A DNA stretch of 64,000 nucleotides from Acidobacteriaceae bacterium (GTDB lineage: Bacteria > Acidobacteriota > Terriglobia > Terriglobales > Acidobacteriaceae): NCBI GenBank assembly GCA_030041045.1, contig JASHOQ010000057.1, positions 1 to 64,000 of the forward strand. Reading direction: 5' to 3'. Positions 15,519-24,208 of this stretch are shown in pieces; positions within the stretch are counted from its first letter, which is position 1; every line of letters starts with the position of its first letter. Below the pieces are notes generated by a model that searched no databases, had not been told where the DNA came from, and saw only the letters and a program-made list of their open reading frames with translations. Both the position numbers and the translations under genes were made by a program.

Positions 15519-16364
15519 ATGACTCCTCGCAAACACCAGCGCGACCCGGCGACGGCGACGCCGCCGAGCGAGAGTGGCTTCCCACTTATTTCCAACCAGA
15601 AGCTGGTGGCTCTTTACACGGCTATGCTTACGTGCCGCCTGCTGGAGCGGCGCATGCGGGCGGAATCCATCAGGCCGATTCCGCGGCTGCGCGGACGCGA
15701 GGCGGTTGCGGCGGGCGTGGCCCTCAATCTGCTTCCACAGGATCAGGTGAGCACATTGGACGGAAGCCTGCTACCGGGACTCATACGGCAAGAACCGGCC
15801 GCAGAAGACGCAATCAGAACTGCTTTCGCCCAGACCGGCGAGCGCAACGCTCGAGCGCGCAGCGGCGCGCCCTGGGACGAAGCGCTTCAGTCCGCGCGTG
15901 CGCTGAAGTGCGGAGAGAAGAAGAACGTGGTGGCGTTGTTTAGCGGGCTTGCACGAGCGCCGAAAGACGTGCTGCACAGCGCGGCCGCGGAAAGGCTGCC
16001 GATTCTCTTTGTCTGCCACAGCAAGCGAGAGGCGGAGAATCTGGCGGCAATAGCCGACGGCTGCGGTCTGCCGGGCATTGTCGTGGATTGCGAGGACGCG
16101 GTAGCCGTTTATCGCGTGGCGGCAGAGGCGCTGGCGCACGCGCGGCGCGGCAACGGGCCCACGCTGATGGAGTGCAGACAGTGGCCGGCGCTGCGCAAAC
16201 CAGAAAGGCGAAGCCGCGGGGACGACGATGCCGTGCGCAAGACGGAGCGTTACCTTGCCGGCAAAGGTTTGTGGACGATGGAACTCAAGAGGCAAACTCA
16301 AGCTGGGCTGGAACGCATGCTTGACAGAGCCGTGACTTCGGTGAGCAACGGCGCGCACTGTTGA
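15519..16364 (+). CDS. Degenerate E1-alpha-like (ThDP dehydrogenase) protein, probable pseudoenzyme
   Basis: A 281-residue protein whose ends align with the alpha subunit of pyruvate/branched-chain 2-oxoacid dehydrogenase E1. LISNQKLVALYTAMLTCRLLE matches the N-terminal helix and GREAVAAGVALNL follows. Downstream, LPILFVCHS, GLPGIVVDCEDAVAVYRVA and ARRGNGPTLMECR match the C-terminal half. At the position of the thiamine-diphosphate motif (GDG...N) it reads LFSGLARAP, and the ENN after LPVIFV is HSK, so cofactor binding should be lost. The central active-site stretch is also much shortened. No E1-beta, E2 or E3 genes are nearby. The frame is intact, so it is not an obvious pseudogene. Confidence 0.68.
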   Translation: MTPRKHQRDPATATPPSESGFPLISNQKLVALYTAMLTCRLLERRMRAESIRPIPRLRGREAVAAGVALNLLPQDQVSTLDGSLLPGLIRQEPAAEDAIRTAFAQTGERNARARSGAPWDEALQSARALKCGEKKNVVALFSGLARAPKDVLHSAAAERLPILFVCHSKREAENLAAIADGCGLPGIVVDCEDAVAVYRVAAEALAHARRGNGPTLMECRQWPALRKPERRSRGDDDAVRKTERYLAGKGLWTMELKRQTQAGLERMLDRAVTSVSNGAHC

Positions 16365-16496
16365 GCCCTCGAAAATGGTGCTTTCAATCAAGGCAGCGAG
16401 CTGTCGAATAAGCAGCGCGCCGTGGCCCGGAATTATGCGTGGAGAGGCGCTGATGGGCGCGGCAAACGTCTGCCGGCCGAGTGGTAGAGTGAGGGT

Positions 16497-18443
16497 ATGC
16501 GTCTCAGCGGGCGTCCGGCAGTGGCTCTTTGGGTCCAATGTGCGGCCATCGCAGCGGGGCTCCTGTTGGGAAGCGCGGAATCACTCCGTGCGCAGCAGCC
16601 GGGAACAGCGGCGGCTGAGGCGCGCGATGCAGGCCGCCCCGAGCCGGTTTGCGCGCCGTCTGCGTTGGGCTCGCCCTACGTTCCTGTGGATAGCTGGGTA
16701 TATCCGGCCATGCTGCGGCTCTATGGGCTGGGCTATGTGGACAGCGTGTTTCTGGGGCTGCGGCCGTGGACGCGTGCAAGCCTTGAGCACATGCTGGAGG
16801 AGACTGGAGCGCGCATTGAAGACGCGGAAGCCGACGGCGAATCCACCGCCGATGAGGCACAGGGGATCTACGACGCGCTGAACCGGTTTCTCGAGCAGGA
16901 TGTGCAGGGTCCCTGCCTGACGCATCAGGGCGAGACGCGTGTCGAATCAGTGTACACGGTGGCGCGCGCCATCAGCGGCACGCCGTTGCGCGACAGCTAT
17001 CACCTGGGCGCGACGGTGATCAACGACTACGGCCGGCCGTATGAGGGCGGATTCAACAACTACTCCGGCGCGAGCGGCTACGCAGCCGCGGGCCGGTTTG
17101 TGCTGTATGTGCGCGGCGAGTTTGCGGGTGCGCCCTCAGCCACGGGCTATTCGCAATCGCTGGCGCAGGCGCTCTCCACCGTGGATGGGACGCTGTTTTA
17201 CGTGCCCTCGAGCACGCCGCCGTACGCGAACACGACCGCGATCTACAACCAGGCCACGATTCCCATGGGACCCATCGCGACGGCGACGGACGGGCGATTT
17301 CTCGAGGCGTGTATTTCCGCGCAGGTCCTCAATCACGTGATTTCGTTCGGCAAGCAGGACCAGTGGCTGGGCCCGGCGCTGGGCGGAAGCATGGCATGGT
17401 CAAACAACGCCCAGAACATTTACGGATTCGAGATCAACCGCATCGAGCCGCTGCATGTGCCGGGACTTTCCCGCGTATTCGGGCCGTTCCGATACGAATT
17501 CCTGGCGGGCCCGCTGCGCGGCCACACCTTCATGCCCAACGTGGCCTACGAGCTGAACCCCTCAGACAATCTCGCCAACGTGATCAATCCCGGCGACCCA
17601 TGGGTGCACATGGAAAAGGTCAGCTTCAAGCCCACGGAGAACCTGGAGTTTGGATTCGAGCGCACGGTGATCTGGGGCGGGCACGGGCATGAGCCGATCA
17701 ACCTGCACACCTTCTTGAAAAGCTTCTTCAGCGTGCAGAACGTTTCCGCTACGGAAAAGAACGGCGCCGGCGATCCCGGCGCGCGCTTTGGCGCCTTCGA
17801 CTTCTCTTACCGGCTTCCGTTTGTGCGCAAATGGCTCACGCTCTACACCGATTCCGAAGTCCATGACGACGTAAGCCCGATCTCGGCGCCGCGCCGGAGC
17901 GCCATTCGCCCGGGACTCTATCTTTCACACGTGCCCGGCGTCCCCAAACTCGACGTGCGCGTGGAAGCGGCGTCGACCGCGCCCGCCGCCGTGGACGTGG
18001 GCACGAACGTGTATGGCCACTTCATGTACTGGGAGGGGATCCAGAAGCAGGGTTACACCAACCAGGGCCAACTCTTCGGCGACTGGATCGGGCGCAATGA
18101 CAAGGGCGGGCAGGCGTGGGTGACGTATCACCTGAGCGGCGACGAGTGGGTGCAGGTGAGCGCGCGCAATCAGAAGGCGGCCAGCGAATTCATCCCCGGT
18201 GCGGAGACGTTCACGGACACGTCCTTTCCCTGCTCGGTCACGAACCCATGCCTGACGCCCGGGGGAACTACGCTCAATGACCTCGGCTTCCAGGCGGTCA
18301 AGCGCATCGGCAGAGACATCGAGGTGAATGGCAGCTTCACGCTGGAGCACTGGAAGGCGCCCGTTTACCTGCCGGGGGAGCAGACGGTGACCACAACCGA
18401 CATTCAGGTGACGTGGTATCCGGAACGCAAAGTCAGTTTTTGA
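16497..18443 (+). CDS. Wzi-family-like outer-membrane beta-barrel protein
   Basis: A 648-residue exported protein. The signal peptide ends at SLRAQQ. After YVPVDSWVYPAMLRLYGLG and an early helical segment it continues with alternating aromatic strands. SFGKQDQWLGPALGGSMAWS, the PLRGHTFMPNV loop and FERTVIWGGHGHEPINL are characteristic of the capsule-assembly Wzi superfamily. Wzi anchors group-1 capsule at the outer membrane in enterobacteria; here the ligand is unknown and no capsule gene is adjacent. The terminal Phe in a typical barrel end (YPERKVSF) supports outer-membrane insertion. Confidence 0.82.
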   Translation: MRLSGRPAVALWVQCAAIAAGLLLGSAESLRAQQPGTAAAEARDAGRPEPVCAPSALGSPYVPVDSWVYPAMLRLYGLGYVDSVFLGLRPWTRASLEHMLEETGARIEDAEADGESTADEAQGIYDALNRFLEQDVQGPCLTHQGETRVESVYTVARAISGTPLRDSYHLGATVINDYGRPYEGGFNNYSGASGYAAAGRFVLYVRGEFAGAPSATGYSQSLAQALSTVDGTLFYVPSSTPPYANTTAIYNQATIPMGPIATATDGRFLEACISAQVLNHVISFGKQDQWLGPALGGSMAWSNNAQNIYGFEINRIEPLHVPGLSRVFGPFRYEFLAGPLRGHTFMPNVAYELNPSDNLANVINPGDPWVHMEKVSFKPTENLEFGFERTVIWGGHGHEPINLHTFLKSFFSVQNVSATEKNGAGDPGARFGAFDFSYRLPFVRKWLTLYTDSEVHDDVSPISAPRRSAIRPGLYLSHVPGVPKLDVRVEAASTAPAAVDVGTNVYGHFMYWEGIQKQGYTNQGQLFGDWIGRNDKGGQAWVTYHLSGDEWVQVSARNQKAASEFIPGAETFTDTSFPCSVTNPCLTPGGTTLNDLGFQAVKRIGRDIEVNGSFTLEHWKAPVYLPGEQTVTTTDIQVTWYPERKVSF

Positions 18444-18449
18444 GAGGCG

Positions 18450-19430
18450 CTATTTCGCGCGCGGGTGAGTCTTGTCGTAAACCTCGGCGAGCTGCGCGGC
18501 GGTGAGCTGGGTGTAACGCTGCGTGGTGGAGAGCCGCTCGTGGCCGAGCAGCTCCTGAATGGAGCGCAGATCGGCGCCTTCTTCGAGCAGATGCGTGCCG
18601 AAGGCATGGCGCAGGGTGTGCGGATGCACGTCCGAGGGAAGGCCGCGCAGAATGGCAATGCGTTTGACGATGCGGCCCACGCTGCGCGTGGTGAGCCGCG
18701 CCTGGCTTTTTGCGCCCACGCCGCGCAACTGCAAATTGAGAAAGAGCGCGGGCGAATGCGCGGATCGATCGCTACGCGCTGCGGCCAGGCGCGCGGCGCG
18801 CTCCACCAGGTACACGCGCACGGCAAGAGCGGCGGCCGCGCCCAGGGGCACGTAGCGCTGCTTCTGGCCCTTGCCACGGACCAGAACTGCTTCATTGGCC
18901 CAGTGAATGTCTTCGAGATTGAGGCCGGTGAGTTCCGCGTTGCGGATGCCGCAGCCATAGAGCAGCTCCAGAATGGCGCGATCGCGCGCGGGCCAGCTGG
19001 CGGCATCGTCGCCCACGGAATCGACCACGCGATTCATCTGCTCGATGGAGGGCACGCGGGGCAGATGCTTGGGAAGCTTAGGCGTGGAGACAAGCGCGGC
19101 GGGGTTCTGCGCGATGTGGCCGGCGCGGGCGAGCCACTTGAACCAGCTGCGGATGGCGGCAAGGGCGCGGGCGGTGCTGGCATTCGAAAGACCGCGGTCA
19201 TAGAGCGTGCCCAGATAAGCGCGGATGTGCGTATGCTCGATACCCTCAACGGGGATTTTTCCATCTGCGCCCGCCGAGGCCCGCAACTCGAGCCAGGACG
19301 CAAAGCTCTCGAGCTCGCGGCGGTACGCGCGCAGCGTGTGCGCAGAGGCGCCGCGCTCATTCCCGAGCACGTTGAGAAAATCAGTGACCAGCTTGGCGCA
19401 AGAAGACTCGGGCCCGGCTGAAGCGCTCAC
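18450..19430 (-). CDS. xerC: Tyrosine recombinase XerC
   Basis: A site-specific recombinase for chromosome dimer resolution, 326 residues. The N-terminal SAM-like domain ([24 protein letters not shown]) precedes the catalytic domain. Catalytic residues visible are Arg in [13 protein letters not shown], Lys in [14 protein letters not shown], His/Arg in [18 protein letters not shown], His in [14 protein letters not shown] and the Tyr in the last motif. It overlaps xerD by four bases (ATGA), so translation is coupled. The assignment as C versus D rests on the order and on relative similarity and is moderate. Confidence 0.88.
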   Translation of the reverse strand: MSASAGPESSCAKLVTDFLNVLGNERGASAHTLRAYRRELESFASWLELRASAGADGKIPVEGIEHTHIRAYLGTLYDRGLSNASTARALAAIRSWFKWLARAGHIAQNPAALVSTPKLPKHLPRVPSIEQMNRVVDSVGDDAASWPARDRAILELLYGCGIRNAELTGLNLEDIHWANEAVLVRGKGQKQRYVPLGAAAALAVRVYLVERAARLAAARSDRSAHSPALFLNLQLRGVGAKSQARLTTRSVGRIVKRIAILRGLPSDVHPHTLRHAFGTHLLEEGADLRSIQELLGHERLSTTQRYTQLTAAQLAEVYDKTHPRAK

Positions 19431-20548
19431 TTGGGCTCCTTCTCAGGATTGAGATGAGCAGATGGGGGACCGGGTTCGCTGCCGGCAATCGATCCTCCGG
19501 GAAAGACGCGCAGGGATGGGGCGCGGGAAGCGGCCTGATCGTCGGTCGCGGCCGCGGTGCGCCGCTGCTCGCGGGGATGATGCATGCGATGCACGGCCTT
19601 GAGTCTTCCCAGGGCGAGATGGGTGTAGACCTGGGTGGTGGAGATGTCGGCGTGGCCGAGCATCATCTGCACGCTGCGCAGGTCGGCGCCGTTCTCTACC
19701 ATGTGCGTGGCGCAGCTGTGGCGCAGCTGGTGCGGGCTGGCGGAGCTGGAGGCCATCTTGACCAGGTGCCACACCCACTGGCGGGTGAGCGGCATCCCGC
19801 GCAGCGAGAGGAAGAGCCGCGCCCCGCTTGGGCGCGCGAGGCGGGCCTGGCGCGCGGTGCTGATGCGCTCGAGAAGCGGCCGGCCTTCGCGCAGATACTC
19901 TTCAAGCGCGGCGATGGCCGTGCGGCCGAGCGGTACGATACGCTCCTTGTCGCCCTTGCCGCGCACCTGCACGCGGCCCGCGTCGAGCGCCAGATCGCTG
20001 GTGGAGAGCGAAGTGACCTCGGAGACGCGCAGGCCGCCCGCGTAGAGGAGCTCCAGGATGGCGTGGTCGCGCAGCGCTGTGGCGTTGGCCTTGGGGTGCG
20101 TGGCCGCCATGTTGGCGCGCTCCAGCATCTCCGCGACCTCCGGCTCGGCCAGCGACTTGGGCAGAACTTTCCACGTTTTGGGCGACTCGATGTTGACCGT
20201 GGGATCGTGGTGGATGCGGCGGTCGAGCAGAAGCCACTTATAGAAGCCGCGCAGGCAGCTCAACTTGCGCGCCGCGGTACGGGAATCGATGCCGTGCGCG
20301 CGCAGATGCTCGAGGAAAGCGCGCACGTCGGCTTCGACGGCGGTGAGCAGCACGCCGTTGCGGCCTTCGATGAACTCGGCGAAGGTGCGCAGATCGCCTA
20401 GATAAGCTTCGCAGGTGAGCGGGCGAAGACCTTTTTCGACGCGCAGATACGCCTGGTAGTCCTTGAGCAGGGAAAGATTGCCTGGGCCTTCCACATCCCC
20501 GATTATCCCCTGTAAGCGATGAGCGCCTGGAGACGCGCCCGGGCCCAC
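19427..20548 (-). CDS. xerD: Tyrosine recombinase XerD
   Basis: The upstream partner of xerC, 373 residues as given by the ORF. The core-binding domain is [23 protein letters not shown]. The catalytic Arg is in [13 protein letters not shown], Lys in [14 protein letters not shown], His/Arg in [18 protein letters not shown], His in [15 protein letters not shown] with the nucleophilic Tyr. A ~45-residue C-terminal tail after HHPREQRR is not part of the family. The true start may be a GTG about 20 codons in (VEGPGNLS) behind a GGGGA site. Two adjacent Xer recombinases in one operon are unusual, because xerC and xerD are commonly unlinked. Confidence 0.87.
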   Translation of the reverse strand: MGPGASPGAHRLQGIIGDVEGPGNLSLLKDYQAYLRVEKGLRPLTCEAYLGDLRTFAEFIEGRNGVLLTAVEADVRAFLEHLRAHGIDSRTAARKLSCLRGFYKWLLLDRRIHHDPTVNIESPKTWKVLPKSLAEPEVAEMLERANMAATHPKANATALRDHAILELLYAGGLRVSEVTSLSTSDLALDAGRVQVRGKGDKERIVPLGRTAIAALEEYLREGRPLLERISTARQARLARPSGARLFLSLRGMPLTRQWVWHLVKMASSSASPHQLRHSCATHMVENGADLRSVQMMLGHADISTTQVYTHLALGRLKAVHRMHHPREQRRTAAATDDQAASRAPSLRVFPGGSIAGSEPGPPSAHLNPEKEPK

Positions 20549-20705
20549 CGAACCACTTTCATCAAGGAATCAACATCGGCAATAAGAAAGGACTTGCAAT
20601 TCATGCGTATTCACTTGCGATCAACATTTCCGCCGGTTACCCCGATGGCTCATGGGCGCGGTCCGCATGCAAAGGTTTGCCGTTTTAGAAGAGAATGGAA
20701 AATGA

Positions 20706-21482
20706 ATGGATTCCTTGAACTGGACTGAGGGTGAGGCGCAGCGAGCCGGGACTGAAGCGCGCGCGTGGAAGGCGGACGAGTTTGAGCGGCTGGTATTGGC
20801 ATGCAGCCCTCGCGTGGCCGTCTTCGATTGCGACGGAACGCTGTGGGGCGGCGATGCAGGCTACGGTTTCCTGGCGTGGTCGCTGGAGCAGGGACTGGTC
20901 TCGCGTGCGACCAGCGACTGGATCGACAATCGCTATCGCGCCTATCGCGCCGGACAGGTGAGCGAACTCGAGATCTGCGGCGAAATGGTTCAGATCTATG
21001 CCGGACTGCGGGAACAGGAGTTGCAGGCGGCAGCGCAGCGGTATTTCAACGAGTTTGTGCGCGGACATATCTTTCCTGAGATCTCCAAGCTGGTGGCGTC
21101 GCTGAAGACGGCCGGCGTGGACCTGTGGGCCGTGAGCTCCACCAACCGCTGGGTGGTGGACGAGGGAGCGCGCGCGTTCGGCATTCCCCAGGAGCGCGTG
21201 CTGGCGGCCGAGGTGCGCGTGCATGGCGGCGTGATCACGAGCGAGCTGAAGGACGTGCCTACCGACGAAGGCAAGGCGGCGGCGCTCCGGCGCGTGGGTT
21301 TGCCCCATCCCGATGCGGTCTTCGGCAACTCGCTGCATGACCTGGCGATGCTCGCAATGGCGCGGTGCCCCTTCCCGGTGAATCCTTCCCCCGCCCTCAT
21401 TGAAGAAGCAGGCAAGCGGGGTTGGGGCTATTTCCGGCCTGCGGCGGCGGGGCAGTTTGAAGCGGCGGTGGGCGGGGAGTGA
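20706..21482 (+). CDS. HAD-superfamily phosphatase (subclass IB, SerB-like)
   Basis: A 258-residue cytoplasmic hydrolase. Motif I with the nucleophilic Asp is VAVFDCDGTLWGG. Motif II is WAVSSTNRWVVDEGA (Ser-Ser-Thr). The Lys of motif III is in DEGKAAALRRVG and the Mg-binding Asp in GNSLHDLAMLAMA. The helical cap between motif I and II is of the IB type found in phosphoserine phosphatases. Substrate cannot be fixed. Start at ATG 20706 follows GAATG-rich sequence without a strong ribosome site, so an upstream or downstream start is possible. Confidence 0.87.
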   Translation: MDSLNWTEGEAQRAGTEARAWKADEFERLVLACSPRVAVFDCDGTLWGGDAGYGFLAWSLEQGLVSRATSDWIDNRYRAYRAGQVSELEICGEMVQIYAGLREQELQAAAQRYFNEFVRGHIFPEISKLVASLKTAGVDLWAVSSTNRWVVDEGARAFGIPQERVLAAEVRVHGGVITSELKDVPTDEGKAAALRRVGLPHPDAVFGNSLHDLAMLAMARCPFPVNPSPALIEEAGKRGWGYFRPAAAGQFEAAVGGE

Positions 21483-21584
21483 CCGGCTTGCCAAACCGAT
21501 GCGGTGCGGGGGCGGCCGGACGATGGCTGCTTTCGGACAGCGGGGCGAGTTCTGCATCTCTTTTGTTTCGTTTACACTGGAGGC

Positions 21585-22025
21585 GTGGAAGAGAACTCGC
21601 CCAACGCCGGGTCCCGCATTCCCGGGCCGGCCTTGCGCTTTGTGGCCGCGGCGTTAATCGTGCGCGACGGCGAGGTGCTGATCGGCCAGCGGCGCGCCGA
21701 CCAGCCCATGGCCTCGCTGTGGGAGTTTCCCGGCGGCAAGATCGAAGCCGGCGAAAGCGCGCAACAGGCTTTGGCGCGCGAATTGATTGAAGAACTGGGC
21801 ATCGCGGCAAGCATTGGGCCGCCGGTTACGCGCATCCGCCACAATTACCGCCACGGGGGCGCCGTCGATCTGCAATTCTTTTCGGTGCGCGAGTTTGCGG
21901 GCGAAATCCAGAACCGCGTTTACCAGCAAGTGCGCTGGGTGAAGCTGGCTGAGCTGCCCGCCTATGAGTTTCTAGCCGCTGACCGAGGACTGATCCGCGA
22001 TCTGGCGGCGGGCAAGCTGCTTTAA
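21585..22025 (+). CDS. MutT-type Nudix hydrolase
   Basis: Hydrolyses a nucleoside diphosphate linked to another moiety, probably 8-oxo-dGTP given the MutT-like context. The complete Nudix box is present: GGKIEAGESAQQALARE followed by LIEELG. The upstream LRFVAAALIVRDGEVLIGQRR is the typical first strand. I start it at GTG 21585, preceded by TGGAGG at a good distance, giving 146 residues; the track's ATG at 21504 adds an unconserved leader. A short hairpin CTCCGC/GCGGAG follows the stop at 22026-22042 and might help termination. Confidence 0.85.
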   Translation: MEENSPNAGSRIPGPALRFVAAALIVRDGEVLIGQRRADQPMASLWEFPGGKIEAGESAQQALARELIEELGIAASIGPPVTRIRHNYRHGGAVDLQFFSVREFAGEIQNRVYQQVRWVKLAELPAYEFLAADRGLIRDLAAGKLL

Positions 22026-22218
22026 CTCCGCTCCCCGCGGAGGGAAATCTTCTCGCAAAAATAATTGCCGACTGCAGAGGCCAAATTCGGTTATTCTGGC
22101 GGCGGCTCAAAGAGCCCATCCAGGAAAACCCGACCACCTGCCTAGACCAGCGCAATCGCCGTCCTCCCCACGCGCGAGACCGGTTGTGAGCAAGCGGTTT
22201 CAAGAAGGGAGATAGGAA

Positions 22219-22614
22219 ATGGAATGGTATCAAATGGCGCTGAAGCGCTATGCCGAGTTCAACGGCCGCTCGCGGCGTAAAGAGTATTGGATGTTCACGC
22301 TGTATAACATCGTCATCACCATGGTGTTGTACGTGGCAGGACTCCTATTGTTGATGCGCGGCAGCATCGCCATGGTGTTCTTCGGCCTGGCTATCATTTA
22401 CTGGCTAGCGGTGCTGGTGCCGGGCCTGGCTGTCTGTGTGCGCCGGCTGCACGATATCGATAAGAGCGGGTGGTTCATCCTGGTGAGCCTGATTCCCGCC
22501 GTCGGCGGCATTATTCTCCTCGTCCTTCTTTGCCTTGACGGCACGCCCGGCGACAACCGCTTTGGTCCAAGCCCGAAGGCGATCGTGCAGGGACAGGCCA
22601 CGGCCATCAGTTGA
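22219..22614 (+). CDS. DUF805 family membrane protein
   Basis: A 131-residue inner-membrane protein. It starts MEWYQMALKRYAEFNGRSRR with the family's F-x-G-R-x-x-R-x-E-Y/F motif directly before the first helix. Helices follow (IVITMVLYVAGLLLLM; MVFFGLAIIYWLAVLVPGLAV). The conserved V-R-R-L-H-D-x-x-K-S-G-W motif is seen as VCVRRLHDIDKSGWFIL. The function of DUF805 is unknown. An AAGGGAG ribosome site precedes the ATG. It is monocistronic by appearance. Confidence 0.93.
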   Translation: MEWYQMALKRYAEFNGRSRRKEYWMFTLYNIVITMVLYVAGLLLLMRGSIAMVFFGLAIIYWLAVLVPGLAVCVRRLHDIDKSGWFILVSLIPAVGGIILLVLLCLDGTPGDNRFGPSPKAIVQGQATAIS

Positions 22615-22767
22615 CGCAGACCCGGGGCTGATTCGCAAGCTGGCGGCAGACAAGGTGCTTGAGAGGTCTTTGGCTGGCAGTCATCCGCTTTCAGCCCTAG
22701 GCAGTGTTCTGCCAGGAGAGAAAGAGGGAGGGTGCTTGTCGGCCCGGCTCGCGGCCATCAAACGGCG

Positions 22768-24018
22768 CTAGCGGCCGGGAATCATGCCCCACAGCATCAC
22801 CAGCGTCATACCGATGACGAGGATGCTGGTGCCCCACGCGATCACGTCCCACAGGCGCGAGTTGCGGTGCTCGCCCATCAGGTCTCTGCGGTTGATCAAG
22901 AGCAGCATGAGGATGATGACGACCGGGAGCAAAACTCCATTGAGCACCTGCGAAAGAATGGCGACGTTAATCAGTTGCGAGTCCGGCAGGATGAGCACGG
23001 TGACGGCTCCGCCTGCGATGAGCAGCGTATAGAGCCAATAGAAAAACGGCGCCTCGCGGAAGCTCTTGTCGACCCCCGATTCGACGCCCAGACCTTCGCA
23101 CACGGTGTAGGCCGTCGAGATCGGGAGAATGGATGCGGCGAAGAGAGAAGCGTTGAAGAGCCCGAAGGCAAAGAGGATGAAGGCGTAGTCGCCGGCCAGC
23201 GGGCGCATGGCTTCGGCGGCGTCCGCGGCCACCTGGATGGCGCCCATGCCGTGCACAAAGAGCGTGGCCGCGCAGGCCACCACGATGAACCAGGCGATGA
23301 GATCGGTGAAGAAACAGCCCACGATCACATCGAGGCGCGAGGCCGGATAATCCTTCACGCGAATGCCTTTTTCCACCACCGAAGACTGCAGGTAGAACTG
23401 CATCCAGGGAGCGATGGTGGTGCCCACCACGCCGATGGCCATGTAGATGTAAGCCTTGTCGCGCCAGACGGACCTGGGGGGAAGCTCGATGGTGGCCCGC
23501 AGGGACTCGTGCCAGTCCGGCTGAGCGAGGACGCCGGCAAAGATATAGGCGATATAAACGAGCGACGCCGTGAGAAAGATCTTTTCCGTGCTCTTATAGT
23601 CGCCGCGGACGACGAGGAACCAGACCAGCACGGCGCAGAGAGGAACGGAAATAAGCTTGGAAACGTGAAACAGGTGCATGGAGCCGGCGATGCCGATGAA
23701 CTCCGTGACCACGTTGGTGTAATTGACCACCACCAGCAGCACCATGAGCACGAACGTGAGCCGCAGGCCGAACTCCTCGCGGATGAGGTCGCTCAGCCCC
23801 TTGCCCGTGACCACGCCCATGCGCGCGCACATTTCCTGCACCACCATCAGAGCGATGGTGATGGGAATCATGGTCCAGAGCAGCGTGTAGCCGTATTGCG
23901 CGCCGGCCTGCGAGTAGGTGAAGATGCCGCCGGAATCGTTATCGACGTTGGCGGTGATGAATCCGGGGCCAAGCACGGCCAGAAAGAGCAGGAACCGGAT
24001 TCGCCAGCGCTTCCACAT
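22768..24018 (-). CDS. Nramp-family divalent metal transporter with altered metal-site motifs
   Basis: A 416-residue transporter with about eleven helices. TM1 begins FLAVLGPGFITAN and reads DNDSGGIFT where classical Nramps have DPGN. TM6 reads GTTIAPWMQFYLQSS where they have an M-P-H motif whose Met ligates Mn/Fe. Overall length and LQ-x-Y/F-LQS context leave no doubt about the superfamily. Loss of the Met ligand is also seen in plant Nrat1 and in bacterial NRMT magnesium transporters, so this may not be a Mn/Fe importer. No MntR or Fur gene is nearby. No strong ribosome site precedes ATG 24018. Confidence 0.9.
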   Translation of the reverse strand: MWKRWRIRFLLFLAVLGPGFITANVDNDSGGIFTYSQAGAQYGYTLLWTMIPITIALMVVQEMCARMGVVTGKGLSDLIREEFGLRLTFVLMVLLVVVNYTNVVTEFIGIAGSMHLFHVSKLISVPLCAVLVWFLVVRGDYKSTEKIFLTASLVYIAYIFAGVLAQPDWHESLRATIELPPRSVWRDKAYIYMAIGVVGTTIAPWMQFYLQSSVVEKGIRVKDYPASRLDVIVGCFFTDLIAWFIVVACAATLFVHGMGAIQVAADAAEAMRPLAGDYAFILFAFGLFNASLFAASILPISTAYTVCEGLGVESGVDKSFREAPFFYWLYTLLIAGGAVTVLILPDSQLINVAILSQVLNGVLLPVVIILMLLLINRRDLMGEHRNSRLWDVIAWGTSILVIGMTLVMLWGMIPGR

Positions 24019-24208
24019 GAGGTCGATTTCCCGATGGGGCGTTCATTGCAGGGATGGGTCCACGAACCGTGGTTTCCTCACTGACCATAACAGGCAAGGG
24101 GCCTGGAAGAAAAACGCGCTCAACGGCTTGCGGGCCCGCGCATCGGTACCCGGGCCGGGACCAAATTACAATACCCTCGCATTGCTTCTAGAACTCGAGG
24201 AGATGGGT

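Noticed and set aside
19454-20401. 315-codon plus-strand ORF
   Set aside because: Antisense shadow of xerD.
22732-24084. 450-codon plus-strand ORF
   Set aside because: It lies opposite the Nramp gene, is rich in His/Asp/Glu/Arg as expected for the complement of a hydrophobic protein, and has no family features.
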